The notes under the pieces were generated by a model. That model did not search any database. It saw nothing but the letters and a program-made list of their open reading frames with translations, and was not told the DNA's origin. A stretch of DNA of 64,000 nt, taken from NCBI RefSeq assembly GCF_040219215.1, contig NZ_JAVJSX010000025.1, positions 186,001 through 250,000 on the forward strand, read 5' to 3'. This DNA comes from Thalassobaculum_A sp040219215 (GTDB taxonomy: Bacteria > Pseudomonadota > Alphaproteobacteria > Thalassobaculales > Thalassobaculaceae). Positions 33,453 through 42,260 of this stretch are shown here, one piece after another (position 1 is the first letter of the stretch; every line of letters starts with the position of its first letter). Both the position numbers and the translations under genes were made by a program.

Positions 33453-33775
33453 CGACGGCCGTCCCCGTCCTCCGGGTCCTGTTCACGCAACTTGCGCTCA
33501 ACCGTCTGACGCGCCGCGTCGGCGGCGTTCGTCCGACGGGTCCGGCGCCACAACTCGAGTATGTACATGGCGAAACCGAACACCACGCCCGCCAGGATGT
33601 TGGCCGCGATCGACTCGTCATCCAGCGGCCGCTCCGGCCGGAAGAATCCGAGCACCTGGATGACGCACAGCATGATCGTGAACACCAGGCCGTTGATCGC
33701 CCCTCGGAACACGGGGCGCTGCCAGAGGCCGGGGCTGTCGGACGCGGTGGTTTCGGTCGGGTTCGGGTCGCTCAT
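33449..33775 (-). CDS. small membrane protein of unknown function, 108 aa
   Basis: Family not recognised. Two hydrophobic segments are visible (about residues 24-44, FRGAINGLVFTIMLCVIQVL; and 58-75, ANILAGVVFGFAMYILEL), with charged ends, so a small inner-membrane protein with a basic C-terminal tail is likely. Its stop overlaps the start of the metallophosphoesterase gene by 4 bases; it may anchor or regulate it (inference). Confidence 0.7.
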   Translation of the reverse strand: MSDPNPTETTASDSPGLWQRPVFRGAINGLVFTIMLCVIQVLGFFRPERPLDDESIAANILAGVVFGFAMYILELWRRTRRTNAADAARQTVERKLREQDPEDGDGRR

Positions 33776-33815
33776 GCCGACAGTCTAATGGCGCCCGGGC
33801 GCCGCCGTAACCCCC

Positions 33816-34724
33816 TCAGCGCGCATACAACAACAGAACGATGATGCCGGCCGCGACCAGCGACATGCCGATCAGTTCGCGTGCCGTCGAGCGCTCTCGG
33901 AAGATCAGGGTGGACACCGCGATCGCGAACACGAACTCGATCTGGCCCATCGCCTTCACGTAGGCGGCGCGCTCGATCGTCATCGCAGTGAACCAGCCGC
34001 CGGAGCCGATCGCGCTGGTCAGGCCGACGAACAGGCAGGCCTTCCAGGCCCGGCCGATTGCCGGCAGTTCCTTGGCGCGGGTCGCCAGGATGTAACCACC
34101 CAGCAGCACCGTCTGGATCGACACGACCGTGACTAGAGTCATGGACGCGGTGGTCAGGAAATCCGGATCGCCCAGCGACAGGCTGGCGCGCCGCAGGAAC
34201 AATGAGGCCAGGGCGAAGAACAGGCCCGACAGCACGCCGATCCCGGCCGCCTTGTTCAGGCCGGAGCGGATCAGCGCCATGCCCGACACGCCCTGCTTGG
34301 CCAGGCTGATCAGCACCACACCGACCACGCTGATGACGATCGCGATCCACCCCGCCGCGTCGATCGCCTCGCCGAACAGGCTGGCCCCGACGAGCGCGGT
34401 CAGGAACGCCTCGGTACGGGCGTAGGAGGTACCGACCGCAAAGTTGCGCAGCGAGAAAAGATGGACCAGCAGCACGGTCGCGATGATCTGCGCCGCCGCC
34501 GTGCCCACGCACCACATGAAGAAGGTCGGGTGCAGCACCGGCAGCGCGTCGGCCCGCCCCGACGTCGCCACCAGCAGGTAGCCGATCACAAACGGCAGCC
34601 CGAAGACGAACCGCACCCAGGTCGCCGACCACGACGACATCGATCCCGACAGATGCTTCTGCCCAGCGGTCCGCGCGGTCTGCGCCGCCGCGGCCATGAT
34701 CGACAACCAAACCCACAACGCCAT
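33816..34724 (-). CDS. DMT superfamily transporter (EamA family)
   Basis: Ten-helix inner-membrane carrier of 302 aa, of the kind that exports amino acids or metabolites. It starts MALWVWLSIMAAAAQTARTAG and shows the DMT motifs RFVFGLPFVIGYLL and the second-half repeat ERAAYVKAMGQIEFVFAIAV with the final EamA segment. GGGAGG lies upstream of ATG 34724. No obvious partner gene; substrate unknown. Confidence 0.88.
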   Translation of the reverse strand: MALWVWLSIMAAAAQTARTAGQKHLSGSMSSWSATWVRFVFGLPFVIGYLLVATSGRADALPVLHPTFFMWCVGTAAAQIIATVLLVHLFSLRNFAVGTSYARTEAFLTALVGASLFGEAIDAAGWIAIVISVVGVVLISLAKQGVSGMALIRSGLNKAAGIGVLSGLFFALASLFLRRASLSLGDPDFLTTASMTLVTVVSIQTVLLGGYILATRAKELPAIGRAWKACLFVGLTSAIGSGGWFTAMTIERAAYVKAMGQIEFVFAIAVSTLIFRERSTARELIGMSLVAAGIIVLLLYAR

Positions 34725-34853
34725 CGCTCGATCCTCCCGCCGCCCCCTGCAGCGCGCGGATCATGGCGGGTGGCGGCAGAGCGTCAAAGCGCGGAAATGT
34801 GGGAGCGGCTTTGCGGGGAACGGTGATCGAGCCGACCTCCGAACCCACGATCG

Positions 34854-36365
34854 CTATGCCACCTGATGCACCGGCAGCCCAAGCAGTGCTCGGCGGCGCA
34901 GCCACAGCGACGGGCGATAGCGCGGATCCCGCGTCACGTCGTGGATCGCCGCAACGATCGCGTGGGTGCGGGCCACGCCCATCTCCTCGGCGATCTCCAG
35001 GGGCCCGAGCGGATAGTTCAGGCCGAGCTTCATGGCGAGGTCGATGTCCGACGGGGTGGCGAGGCCGATCTGCGCCATCTCGCAGCCGAGGTTGGCGATC
35101 ATCGCGCGCATCCGCTGCAGGATGAAGCCGGGCGAGTCGTTGATCACCGTCGGCGCGACTCCGGCGCGGGCGAACGCCGCCGCCACCGCGTCGCGGTGCG
35201 CCGGATCGGAGCCGGGTGCGGTCATCAGCGTGACGCGCTTGGAGGTGTCGCCGGTGGTGTCGATGGCGACGAGACGCGCGGGGTCAGTGCCGGTACGCGC
35301 AGAGAACCCGCTGGCGTCCTCGCCGTACAGCGCCGCTACGATCGGCATCGCGCCGTCGTCGGCGCGCCCTGGGAGCCCGCCACGATCGAGCATCTCGTCG
35401 AGCGCCTCGTCGCTCGGTGTCGCGACGTGGACCACGCTGGCTGGCGTTGCATCCGTCGCGTGATCGGCGCTGGGAGGGTCGATCACCACACCCTTGGCAT
35501 CGTAGCGGTAGTGTCCCTGACCGGTCTTGCGGCCGAACCGCCCGGCGTCGAACAGCGCGCGGTGGTGGGGCGTGGTGCGCAGGCGCGGGTCGTTCAGGAA
35601 CTGCTCGAACACGATCATCGACACCGGGTAGTTCACGTCGATCCCGGTCAGGTCCATCAGCTGGAACGGCCCCATGCGGAAGTGCCCGCAGTCGCGCATC
35701 ACCGCGTCGACCTGGGCCGGGGTCGCCACACCCTCGTGCTGCAGGTGCAGCCCCTCGGTGGTGAACGCCCGCCCGCCCATGTTCACCAGGAAGCCCGGCG
35801 AATCCTTGACCACCACCGGCGTGCGGCCAAACCGCGTGCCGATCGTTACCAGCGCATCGACGACCGCCGGATCGGTGGCCGGGCCCTTGATGACCTCGAC
35901 CAGCCGCATCAGGGGCACCGGGTTGAAGAAGTGCAGGCCCGCCACCCGGCCCGGATGCCTGCACCCCCGCGCGATCGAGCCGATCGGCAGCGACGAGGTG
36001 TTCGACGCCAGGATCGCATCCTCCGCGACCACCGCCTCCAGCTTGTCGAACAGCTCGCGCTTGACGTCGATGTCCTCGAACACCGCCTCGACCACGACGC
36101 CGGCCGGCGCCAACTGCGCGATGTCATCGGTAACCGACAATGCCTCGCGCATCGCCGCCGCCGTATCAGCGGTCAGGGTTTGCTTCTCGACCAGCCGGTC
36201 GAGCCGGGCCAGCACCGCGTCGCGACCAGCCGCCGCCCCGCCCGCGCGAGCATCGTAGGCGACAACCCGCAGTCCGCCCTGCAGGGCTACCTGGATGATC
36301 CCCTGGCCCATGGCGCCGCAGCCGACGACGCCGACAACGAGATCCCTGGCGTTCGGATCGATCAT
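34854..36365 (-). CDS. paaH: 3-hydroxyacyl-CoA dehydrogenase, PaaH/PaaC type
   Basis: NAD-dependent dehydrogenase of 503 aa that in the phenylacetate pathway oxidises 3-hydroxyadipyl-CoA; cytoplasmic. NAD-binding GVVGCGAMGQGI (13-24), the catalytic-His segment GLHFFNPVPLMRLVEVIKG, KDSPGFLVNMGGRAF, and a second 3HCDH domain in the C-terminal half (NDSPGFILQRM). The doubled architecture is typical of PaaH. Start ATG 36365 with GGGAGAA upstream. Next in the transcript direction is open; upstream on the strand lie a glyoxalase remnant and a thiolase of the same pathway type. No other paa genes are in the window. Confidence 0.88.
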   Translation of the reverse strand: MIDPNARDLVVGVVGCGAMGQGIIQVALQGGLRVVAYDARAGGAAAGRDAVLARLDRLVEKQTLTADTAAAMREALSVTDDIAQLAPAGVVVEAVFEDIDVKRELFDKLEAVVAEDAILASNTSSLPIGSIARGCRHPGRVAGLHFFNPVPLMRLVEVIKGPATDPAVVDALVTIGTRFGRTPVVVKDSPGFLVNMGGRAFTTEGLHLQHEGVATPAQVDAVMRDCGHFRMGPFQLMDLTGIDVNYPVSMIVFEQFLNDPRLRTTPHHRALFDAGRFGRKTGQGHYRYDAKGVVIDPPSADHATDATPASVVHVATPSDEALDEMLDRGGLPGRADDGAMPIVAALYGEDASGFSARTGTDPARLVAIDTTGDTSKRVTLMTAPGSDPAHRDAVAAAFARAGVAPTVINDSPGFILQRMRAMIANLGCEMAQIGLATPSDIDLAMKLGLNYPLGPLEIAEEMGVARTHAIVAAIHDVTRDPRYRPSLWLRRRALLGLPVHQVA

Positions 36366-36400
36366 GGTGTGGTTCTCCCAGTCTTTCGAGGTCCAGCCCT

Positions 36401-36556
36401 TTAGCGGCCGCGAGGCTGGAACAGCTCGACGGCGTTGCCGGATGGGTCTTCAATCGGGACCTGCGATCCGCCCGGCCCCTTGACGATGTCGTGGCGGAAG
36501 GTCGCGCCGGAGGCCTTCAGCCAGGTCCCGAACAATGTGGCGCACGCTTGGCCATG
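36401..36556 (-). pseudogene. glyoxalase/VOC superfamily C-terminal remnant
   Basis: A minus-strand frame of about 50 residues, with no start codon, reads ...GTWLKASGATFRHD, KGPGGSQVPIEDPSG, NAVELFQPRGR and stops at 36401. DPSGN-x-VELFQP is the typical end of vicinal-oxygen-chelate proteins such as glyoxalases and dioxygenase-like enzymes. In frame, a stop immediately precedes the remnant, so only the last metal-binding strand survives. It lies between the paaH-like and thiolase genes. It is likely a decayed duplicate or a trace of rearrangement; a functional short protein is unlikely. Confidence 0.7.
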
Positions 36557-36575
36557 TTCAGCTCACGCCACGCGG

Positions 36576-37784
36576 TCAGACCCGCTCGATCACCATCGCC
36601 ATGCCCTGGCCGACGCCGATGCACATGGTGCACAGCGCGTAGCGCCCACCGGTCTCATGCAGGGTTTCCGCCGCCGTCAGCACCAGCCGCGCGCCGCTGG
36701 CGCCGAGCGGATGACCAAGCGCGATGGCGCCGCCGTTCGGGTTGACCCGGGGATCGTCGTCGGCCACGCCAAGCTCACGAAGGCTGGCCAGCACCTGGGC
36801 GGCGAACGCTTCGTTCAGTTCGATCACGTCCATCTGGTCGATCGACAGGCCGGCGATTGCCAGCGCCTTCTGCGACGCCGGGGCCGGACCAATGCCCATG
36901 ATCCGCGGCGCCACACCGGCCGCCGCCGCCGCGACGATGCGGGCCCGCGGGGTCAGGCCGTGCTGCTTGGCCGCCGCCTCGCTGGCCACGATCATGGCCG
37001 CCGCCCCGTCGTTCACGCCGCTGGCGTTGCCCGCGGTGACCGACCCGCCTTCCTTGCGGAACGGGGTGCCCAGCTTGGCGAGCGCCTCCATCGTCGTCTC
37101 CGGGCGCGGGTGCTCGTCGGCGTCGACAACCGTCATCTGTCCTTTGCGACCGGGAATCTCCACCGCCACGATCTCGCGGGCCAGCCGGCCGCGCTCGACC
37201 GCCACCTTGCACTTCTGCTGGCTGCGGTAGGCGAAGGCATCCTGGTCCTCGCGCCGGACCTGGAACTGCTCGGCCACATTCTCGCCGGTCTCCGGCATGG
37301 AGTCGGTGCCGTAGCGCTTCTCCATCTCCGGGTTCACGAAGCGCCAGCCGATGGTGGTGTCGTAGATCTCGGCGGTGCGGGCGAAGGCGGTGCCGCCCTT
37401 CGGCATGACGAACGGGGCCCGGGTCATGTGCTCGACCCCGCCGGCTATCGCGAGGTTGCCTTCCCCGGTCTTGATCATGCGGGCGGCGTCGTTCACCGCC
37501 TCCAGGCCGGACGCGCACAGCCGGTTGACCGTGCAGCCGGGGATGTTCGACGGCAGACCCGCCAGCAGCAGCGCCATGCGCGCCACGTTGCGGTTGTCCT
37601 CGCCCGCCTGGTTGACGCAGCCGTAGTACACTTCGTCGACCGCTTCCCAATCGACGCCGGTGTTGCGCGCCATCAGCGCCTTCATCGGGTGGGCGCCAAG
37701 GTCGTCGGCGCGGACCTGCGCCAGCGCGCCGCCGTATCGCCCGATCGGCGTGCGGACCGCGTCGCACACGAAAGCTTCGGCCAT
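36576..37784 (-). CDS. pcaF: acetyl-CoA acyltransferase, 3-oxoadipyl-CoA thiolase type
   Basis: Thiolase of 402 aa cleaving 3-oxoacyl-CoA with CoA; 3-oxoadipyl-CoA is the probable substrate. The active-site Cys90 is in TVNRLCASGLEAVN, the His in GGAIALGHPLGASGAR and the second Cys in YALCTMCIGVGQG. CVNQAGEDNRNVARMA is characteristic of PcaF/PaaJ thiolases. ATG 37784 is set by GGAGG just upstream; a 4-residue longer start at 37796 is less well supported. It shares the minus strand with paaH, with the VOC remnant between. Confidence 0.88.
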   Translation of the reverse strand: MAEAFVCDAVRTPIGRYGGALAQVRADDLGAHPMKALMARNTGVDWEAVDEVYYGCVNQAGEDNRNVARMALLLAGLPSNIPGCTVNRLCASGLEAVNDAARMIKTGEGNLAIAGGVEHMTRAPFVMPKGGTAFARTAEIYDTTIGWRFVNPEMEKRYGTDSMPETGENVAEQFQVRREDQDAFAYRSQQKCKVAVERGRLAREIVAVEIPGRKGQMTVVDADEHPRPETTMEALAKLGTPFRKEGGSVTAGNASGVNDGAAAMIVASEAAAKQHGLTPRARIVAAAAAGVAPRIMGIGPAPASQKALAIAGLSIDQMDVIELNEAFAAQVLASLRELGVADDDPRVNPNGGAIALGHPLGASGARLVLTAAETLHETGGRYALCTMCIGVGQGMAMVIERV

Positions 37785-37815
37785 GGCATCCTCCACTCAT
37801 GGGTCATTGCTCGTC

Positions 37816-37851
37816 GCACCGTCGGGCGCGCTGCGTTGCGCCGGACGGTGC
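37816..37851. repeat. inverted repeat upstream of the thiolase gene
   Basis: GCACCGTCGGGCGC (37816-37829) and GCGCCGGACGGTGC (37838-37851) match at 12 of 14 positions across an 8-base loop. It lies 32 bases upstream of the thiolase start. It is either an operator/attenuator for the thiolase or an end structure of the oxidoreductase transcript. Confidence 0.5.
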
Positions 37852-37877
37852 CACGCAGGCACCCGGCGGTCAATTCC

Positions 37878-37894
37878 GTGAAGCGCCGCTTCAC
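37878..37894. promoter_or_regulatory. perfect 17-base palindrome
   Basis: GTGAAGCG-C-CGCTTCAC, a perfect dyad with one central base, lies about 95 bases upstream of the thiolase start in the 213-base gap behind it. Size and symmetry suit a dimeric repressor (TetR-like) site, but no regulator gene is adjacent. Confidence 0.45.
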
Positions 37895-37997
37895 TGGATG
37901 AGTGCTTGAAGGTTCGCCAGTGTCGGCTCGCAATCAGGCGTCGACGTTCTTGGTCACGGTGCAGAGCAGCCGGGCGTCAGATACCCGAAGCCCGCCA

Positions 37998-38999
37998 TCA
38001 CCCGGCGATGACGATCTTCCCGAAATGGCCGGCCGCCTCCATCGCCTGGTAGGCGGCCTTGGCCTCCGCGAACGGCACTGTGTGGTCGACTACCGGCTTG
38101 ATGGCATGCACGGACAGCGCCTTGTTCATCTCCAGGAACATCCGGCGCGATCCGACATACACGCCCTGCACGGTCATCGATTTGCGCATGATCGCGGTCG
38201 GATCGATGGTCCCGCCGGTCAGCACGCCGATCAGCGCGATCCGACCCGCGACCCGGGTGGCATCCACCGACCGGGCCAGGGTCCCGGGGCCGCCAACCTC
38301 CACCGTGACGTCGACGCCGCGACCGCCGGTCAGGTCCAGCACCGCCTTCTGCCACTCCGGCGTCGCCCTGTAGTTGACGGTCTCCGCCGCACCCATCGCC
38401 TTGGCGCGGGCCAGTTTCTCATCGCTGGAGGACGTCAGGATCACCCGCGCGCCCATGGCGGTTGCGAACTGCAGGGCGAAGATCGAGACTCCGCCGGTGC
38501 CGAGCAGCAGCACGGTATCGCCGGCCTTCAGGCGCCCGACCTCGACCAGCGCATTCCAGGCGGTCAGTGCCGCGCATGGCAAGGTCGCCGCCTCCAGGGT
38601 CGACAGGTGCGCCGGTACCGGAACCACGCCGGACGCTTTCAGCACCACCTCCTCCGCCAGCACGCCGTCCAGCGCCCCGCCAAGTGCGCTGGCCATTGCT
38701 TCGGGCGAACAGGCGCCGTCGATCCAATCCTGGAAGAAGCAGGACGCCACACGGTCTCCCACCGAAACAGTGGAGACGCCGGCGCCGACTGCGGTCACCG
38801 TGCCGGCGCCGTCGGAGTTCGGGATGCGCGGCAGCGGGATGCCACGCGCAGCCGCATGCTTGACCGTCATCAGGTCGCGGTAGTTGATCGCGCTCGCCTC
38901 GATCCGCACCCGGACCTCGCCGGCACCCGGAGCCGCGACTTCGCGGTCGGCCAGTTGCAGGGCGTCGATCCCGTCCGAGGTGATCTGCCATGCTTTCAT
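37998..38999 (-). CDS. zinc-independent quinone oxidoreductase-like protein (MDR family)
   Basis: NAD(P)H-dependent medium-chain reductase of 333 aa; cytoplasmic. The N-terminal GroES-like domain has INYRDLMTVKHAAARGIPLP and VGDRVAS; the Rossmann domain has LGTGGVSIFALQFATAMGAR. Structural zinc-binding cysteines are absent, as in quinone oxidoreductases. Its stop is at 37998; its start overlaps the DMT gene by 4 bases (38996-38999), so the two are translationally coupled. Substrate unknown. Confidence 0.88.
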   Translation of the reverse strand: MKAWQITSDGIDALQLADREVAAPGAGEVRVRIEASAINYRDLMTVKHAAARGIPLPRIPNSDGAGTVTAVGAGVSTVSVGDRVASCFFQDWIDGACSPEAMASALGGALDGVLAEEVVLKASGVVPVPAHLSTLEAATLPCAALTAWNALVEVGRLKAGDTVLLLGTGGVSIFALQFATAMGARVILTSSSDEKLARAKAMGAAETVNYRATPEWQKAVLDLTGGRGVDVTVEVGGPGTLARSVDATRVAGRIALIGVLTGGTIDPTAIMRKSMTVQGVYVGSRRMFLEMNKALSVHAIKPVVDHTVPFAEAKAAYQAMEAAGHFGKIVIAG

Positions 39000-39871
39000 C
39001 GTGCGGTCCTCCGAGTGGCGGTGTTCTGCCCGGTCGCCTCCAGGGCTCCGGCGGCGAGGATCAGAGCGCAGCCTGCCGCTTCCCGCAAGCCGAACGGCTC
39101 ATCGGTCAGCAGGGCAGCGGACACCGCGGCTGCCACCACCTCCAAGAGCATCAGCAACGCCAGACGGCCGGGATCAAGCCGGCCGGCGCCCCACAGCAAC
39201 GCCCAGGTCACCGGGACCAACCACAACAGCGAGACCACAACGATCCATCCGAACGCGCGGCCCGACGGGATCGCAATCGACTCCGCCCACACCACAGCAA
39301 CCAAGCCGGCCACGATCGCCGCTGCCAGGAACGCCGATGCGGTCAGCGCCCGACCGTCGACCCGGCCGTAGCGCGCCGCCGTCGCCGAGCCGGCGAACAC
39401 CAGACCGGCCCCCAGGCCCAGCCAGTCGCCCAGGGCGCGCGGCACCGACGGCCAGGCCTCGGCCAGCAGAACCAGCGCGCCGCCAAGCCCCAGCGCGATC
39501 GCCAGCAGCCGCCGACCGCCGACCGGTTCGCCCAGCACGACACGCCCCAGGATGGTTCCCCAGATCGGCGCCAGGTAGAACAGCAGGGTGACCCGGACAA
39601 CCTGACCGGTCTGCAGCGCACCGTTCCAGGCAACGATGGCAAGACCGAACAGAACAGCCGCCAGGCAAAGCGGCAGCCCGCCGTCGATCAGGCGCCCGCG
39701 TCGCGCCCACAGGACGGGCAGCAGCAGGACGGCCGCCACGGCATAGAGCCAGAGGTTGATGACAGCCGGATCGAGGCCGAGGCCGTCGAGCGATCGCAGC
39801 GGCAACCACCACAAGCCCCAGAACACAGCGGCCACGGCGACGATCGCCGCGGGTGAAGCCGACCATCGCAT
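38996..39871 (-). CDS. DMT superfamily transporter (EamA family)
   Basis: Inner-membrane exporter-type carrier, 291 aa with ten hydrophobic segments (AIVAVAAVFWGLWWLPLRSL; LYAVAAVLLLPVLWARR; and so on). The second EamA repeat starts near SGRAFGWIVVVSLLWL. It overlaps the downstream oxidoreductase by 4 bases, so both may act on one compound, the oxidoreductase reducing it and the carrier exporting it (inference). Confidence 0.85.
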   Translation of the reverse strand: MRWSASPAAIVAVAAVFWGLWWLPLRSLDGLGLDPAVINLWLYAVAAVLLLPVLWARRGRLIDGGLPLCLAAVLFGLAIVAWNGALQTGQVVRVTLLFYLAPIWGTILGRVVLGEPVGGRRLLAIALGLGGALVLLAEAWPSVPRALGDWLGLGAGLVFAGSATAARYGRVDGRALTASAFLAAAIVAGLVAVVWAESIAIPSGRAFGWIVVVSLLWLVPVTWALLWGAGRLDPGRLALLMLLEVVAAAVSAALLTDEPFGLREAAGCALILAAGALEATGQNTATRRTAR

Positions 39872-39948
39872 CGCTCAGGCACCCGCGCCCGAGCATGCCC
39901 GTGGCTTGCGCTGCAATCGGGGAGAAGTCCGTTTCGATGAACGGGGCG

Positions 39949-40842
39949 TCACGCCGCCTTACCGACCCTGAAGATCGCGCGGGCCTCGTCCGGTGTCGCC
40001 ACCTTCGAGCCCAGCGATTCCACAATGGTCACCGCGCGCTCAACCAGTGCCGCGTTGGACGGCGCCAGCACGCCGCGGTCCAGGTAAAGGTTGTCCTCCA
40101 GCCCGACCCGAACGTGGCCGCCCAGGATCACCGCCTGCGCCGCCATCGGAAACTGCATGCGGCTGATGCCGAAGCCCGACCATACCGCACCCGGCGGCAG
40201 CAGGCTGGCCATGTAGGCCATGGTCTGGGCCGTCGCCGGCGCCCCCCACGGAATGCCCAGACACAGCTGGAACATCGGCGTGCCGTCGATCAGCCCGTCT
40301 TCGACCATCTTGGTGGCCAACCGGGCGTGGCCGGCTTCGAAGACCTCCAGTTCCGGCTTCACCCCGGCATCGCGGATCCGGGTCGCCATCTCCCGCAGGT
40401 GGCCCGGCGTATTCATGAATACGTGCTCGCCGAAATTCATGGTGGCGATGTCGAGGGTACAGACCTCCGGCCGCAGCTCGTCGACATGCTGAACCCGCAC
40501 CGCCGGGGTGGTCAGGGTCGACCCGGCGCCAGGCGACAGCGGGTCATTGTCTCCCGGAACGTAGCGGCCACCAGCACCGGTGGTCAGGTTCAGGATCAGC
40601 GACGAGCCGGCATCGCGGATCCGCTGCACCACCTCGCGGTACAGCGCCGGGTCCATTGATGCCTTGGTGGTCTTCGGGTCGCGAACGTGGATGTGCGCGA
40701 CCGCCGCGCCCGCGCGTTCGGCCTCCAGCGCCGACGTGGCGATCTGCTCCGGCGTCACCGGGATCGCCGGATTCATGTGGGCGTTGTCAAATCCGCCGGT
40801 CAGGGCGCAGGTGATGACGGTCTTGTCGTTGATGACGGACAT
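39949..40842 (-). CDS. beta-keto acid cleavage enzyme (BKACE/Kce, DUF849)
   Basis: Cleaves a beta-keto acid with acetyl-CoA to give acetoacetate and a new CoA thioester; cytoplasmic, zinc-dependent. The 297-aa protein has HIHVRDP with His50 and His52 as metal ligands and the third region ELEVFEAGH. BKACE enzymes act on 3-keto-5-aminohexanoate, dehydrocarnitine, beta-ketoadipate and others; the class cannot be set from sequence alone. ATG 40842 has GGGAGGA upstream; an extension to 40890 is not supported. It diverges from the TAXI-TRAP operon, with a palindrome between. Confidence 0.9.
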   Translation of the reverse strand: MSVINDKTVITCALTGGFDNAHMNPAIPVTPEQIATSALEAERAGAAVAHIHVRDPKTTKASMDPALYREVVQRIRDAGSSLILNLTTGAGGRYVPGDNDPLSPGAGSTLTTPAVRVQHVDELRPEVCTLDIATMNFGEHVFMNTPGHLREMATRIRDAGVKPELEVFEAGHARLATKMVEDGLIDGTPMFQLCLGIPWGAPATAQTMAYMASLLPPGAVWSGFGISRMQFPMAAQAVILGGHVRVGLEDNLYLDRGVLAPSNAALVERAVTIVESLGSKVATPDEARAIFRVGKAA

Positions 40843-40925
40843 CTGGTCCTCCCGGACGAAACCTTTTCGAAGTCGGAGTCTGGCACGCATTCCGGTCGAG
40901 CGTCGAGCCGACGAAGTTCAATGTA

Positions 40926-40940
40926 TTCCGATATACGGAA
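40926..40940. promoter_or_regulatory. candidate operator in the BKACE/TAXI divergent gap
   Basis: TTCCG-ATATA-CGGAA is a 15-base dyad in the 217-base gap between the two divergent transcripts, within an AT-rich promoter-like region. A partly similar TCGATATTGGAA follows at about 40951-40962. Arm size suits a dimeric regulator such as an IclR or GntR protein, but no regulator gene is adjacent. Confidence 0.5.
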
Positions 40941-41059
40941 AACATATTGTCGATATTGGAATTTTTTGATGACGCCCGGCTTGTCCACCCGACAACCGCC
41001 GACCATACTCGCCCCTTCATTAAGCGGGGCCAACCCGTAGATCGACGAGGAGGAACGCC

Positions 41060-42226
41060 ATGAACATGACGATGGGCGCGCGCCTAAGCGGCGCGCTGAC
41101 AGGGGCGGCCGCACTGCTGATGGTCGCCGGAACCGCGGGTGCTGCAGACGTCAAACTACCCAGCACGATGGCCTGGACCGCCTATGACACCGGATCGGCT
41201 GGACATGCCCACGCCGTTGCCATGGGCAAGGCGCTGAAGGAAAAGTACGACGTCAACCTGCGGGTCCTGCCGGGCAAGAACGACGTGTCGCGCCTGCGGC
41301 CACTGCAAGGCGGCAAGGTCGAAGCGGTTGCGAACGGTGTCGGCACCTACTTCGCGCAGGAAGGCGTGTTCGGCTTCGACAAGCCGGACTGGGGTCCTCA
41401 GGACATCCGCATCGTGCTGTCCTCGACCGGCGGGGCCGGCCTGATGGTGGGTGTTGCCAACGATGTCGGCATCAAGGAATTCAAGGACCTCAAGGGCAAG
41501 CGCGTTGCGTGGGTCAAGGCCGCACCGTCGCTGAACCACAACGTCACCGCGTTCCTGGCGTTTGCCGGGCTGACCTGGGACGACGTCGAGAAGGTCGAGT
41601 TCGCCGGCTTCGGTGCGTCCTGGGAAGGCATGACCAACAACCAGGTCGATGCCGCCTTCGCGATCACCAACTCCGGCGCGACCAAGGCGGTCGCCGCGAC
41701 CCCGCGTGGCCTGCTGTGGCCGCCGCTGCCGCACTCTGACACCGAGGGCTGGAAGCGCCTGTCGGCAGTCGCGCCATACATGGCCAAGCACACCATCGTT
41801 GCCGGGACCAACGTGTCCAAGGACCAGCCGATCGAGGGAACCGCGTATCCCTACCCGATCCTGACGGTCCGCACCGACACGACCGATGACCTCGTGTACA
41901 ACATCACCAAGGCCCTGATCGAAAGCTTCGACGCGTACAAGGACGGCGCACCGGGTGCAGCCGGCTGGGCGCTGCAGAATCAGGTGTTCGAATGGGCCGT
42001 CCCGTACCACGACGGCGCCATCAAGTACCTGAAGGAGATCGGCAGCTGGACCGATGCCCATCAGAAGCACAATGACGGGCTGGTCGCCCGCCAGAAGGTT
42101 CTGCAGGACGCCTGGGCCGCTTTCAACAAGGACGCCCCGTCCGATGAAGAAGCGTTCGTCGAGAAGTGGGGCAAGACCCGTGTCGCGGCACTGAAGGCCG
42201 CCGGCATGGTCCCGGTCATCGAATAA
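41060..42226 (+). CDS. TAXI family TRAP transporter substrate-binding protein
   Basis: Periplasmic receptor of 388 aa. The signal peptide is MNMTMGARLSGALTGAAALL with cleavage near AGAAD. TMAWTAYDTGSAGHAHAVAMGKAL is the TAXI signature region, and ELVGV-type later segments are present (AGLMVGVANDVGIKEFKDLKG, VAWVKAAPSLNHNVTAFLAF). It is somewhat longer than usual for the family, mainly in the C-terminal 90 residues. AGGAGGAA precedes ATG 41060. It is followed by a fused permease, and it diverges from a BKACE gene, which suggests that the imported ligand feeds the beta-keto acid pathway (inference). Confidence 0.9.
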   Translation: MNMTMGARLSGALTGAAALLMVAGTAGAADVKLPSTMAWTAYDTGSAGHAHAVAMGKALKEKYDVNLRVLPGKNDVSRLRPLQGGKVEAVANGVGTYFAQEGVFGFDKPDWGPQDIRIVLSSTGGAGLMVGVANDVGIKEFKDLKGKRVAWVKAAPSLNHNVTAFLAFAGLTWDDVEKVEFAGFGASWEGMTNNQVDAAFAITNSGATKAVAATPRGLLWPPLPHSDTEGWKRLSAVAPYMAKHTIVAGTNVSKDQPIEGTAYPYPILTVRTDTTDDLVYNITKALIESFDAYKDGAPGAAGWALQNQVFEWAVPYHDGAIKYLKEIGSWTDAHQKHNDGLVARQKVLQDAWAAFNKDAPSDEEAFVEKWGKTRVAALKAAGMVPVIE

Positions 42227-42260
42227 ACCACAGAAACCGACGACAACCGGGAGGCCGGGC

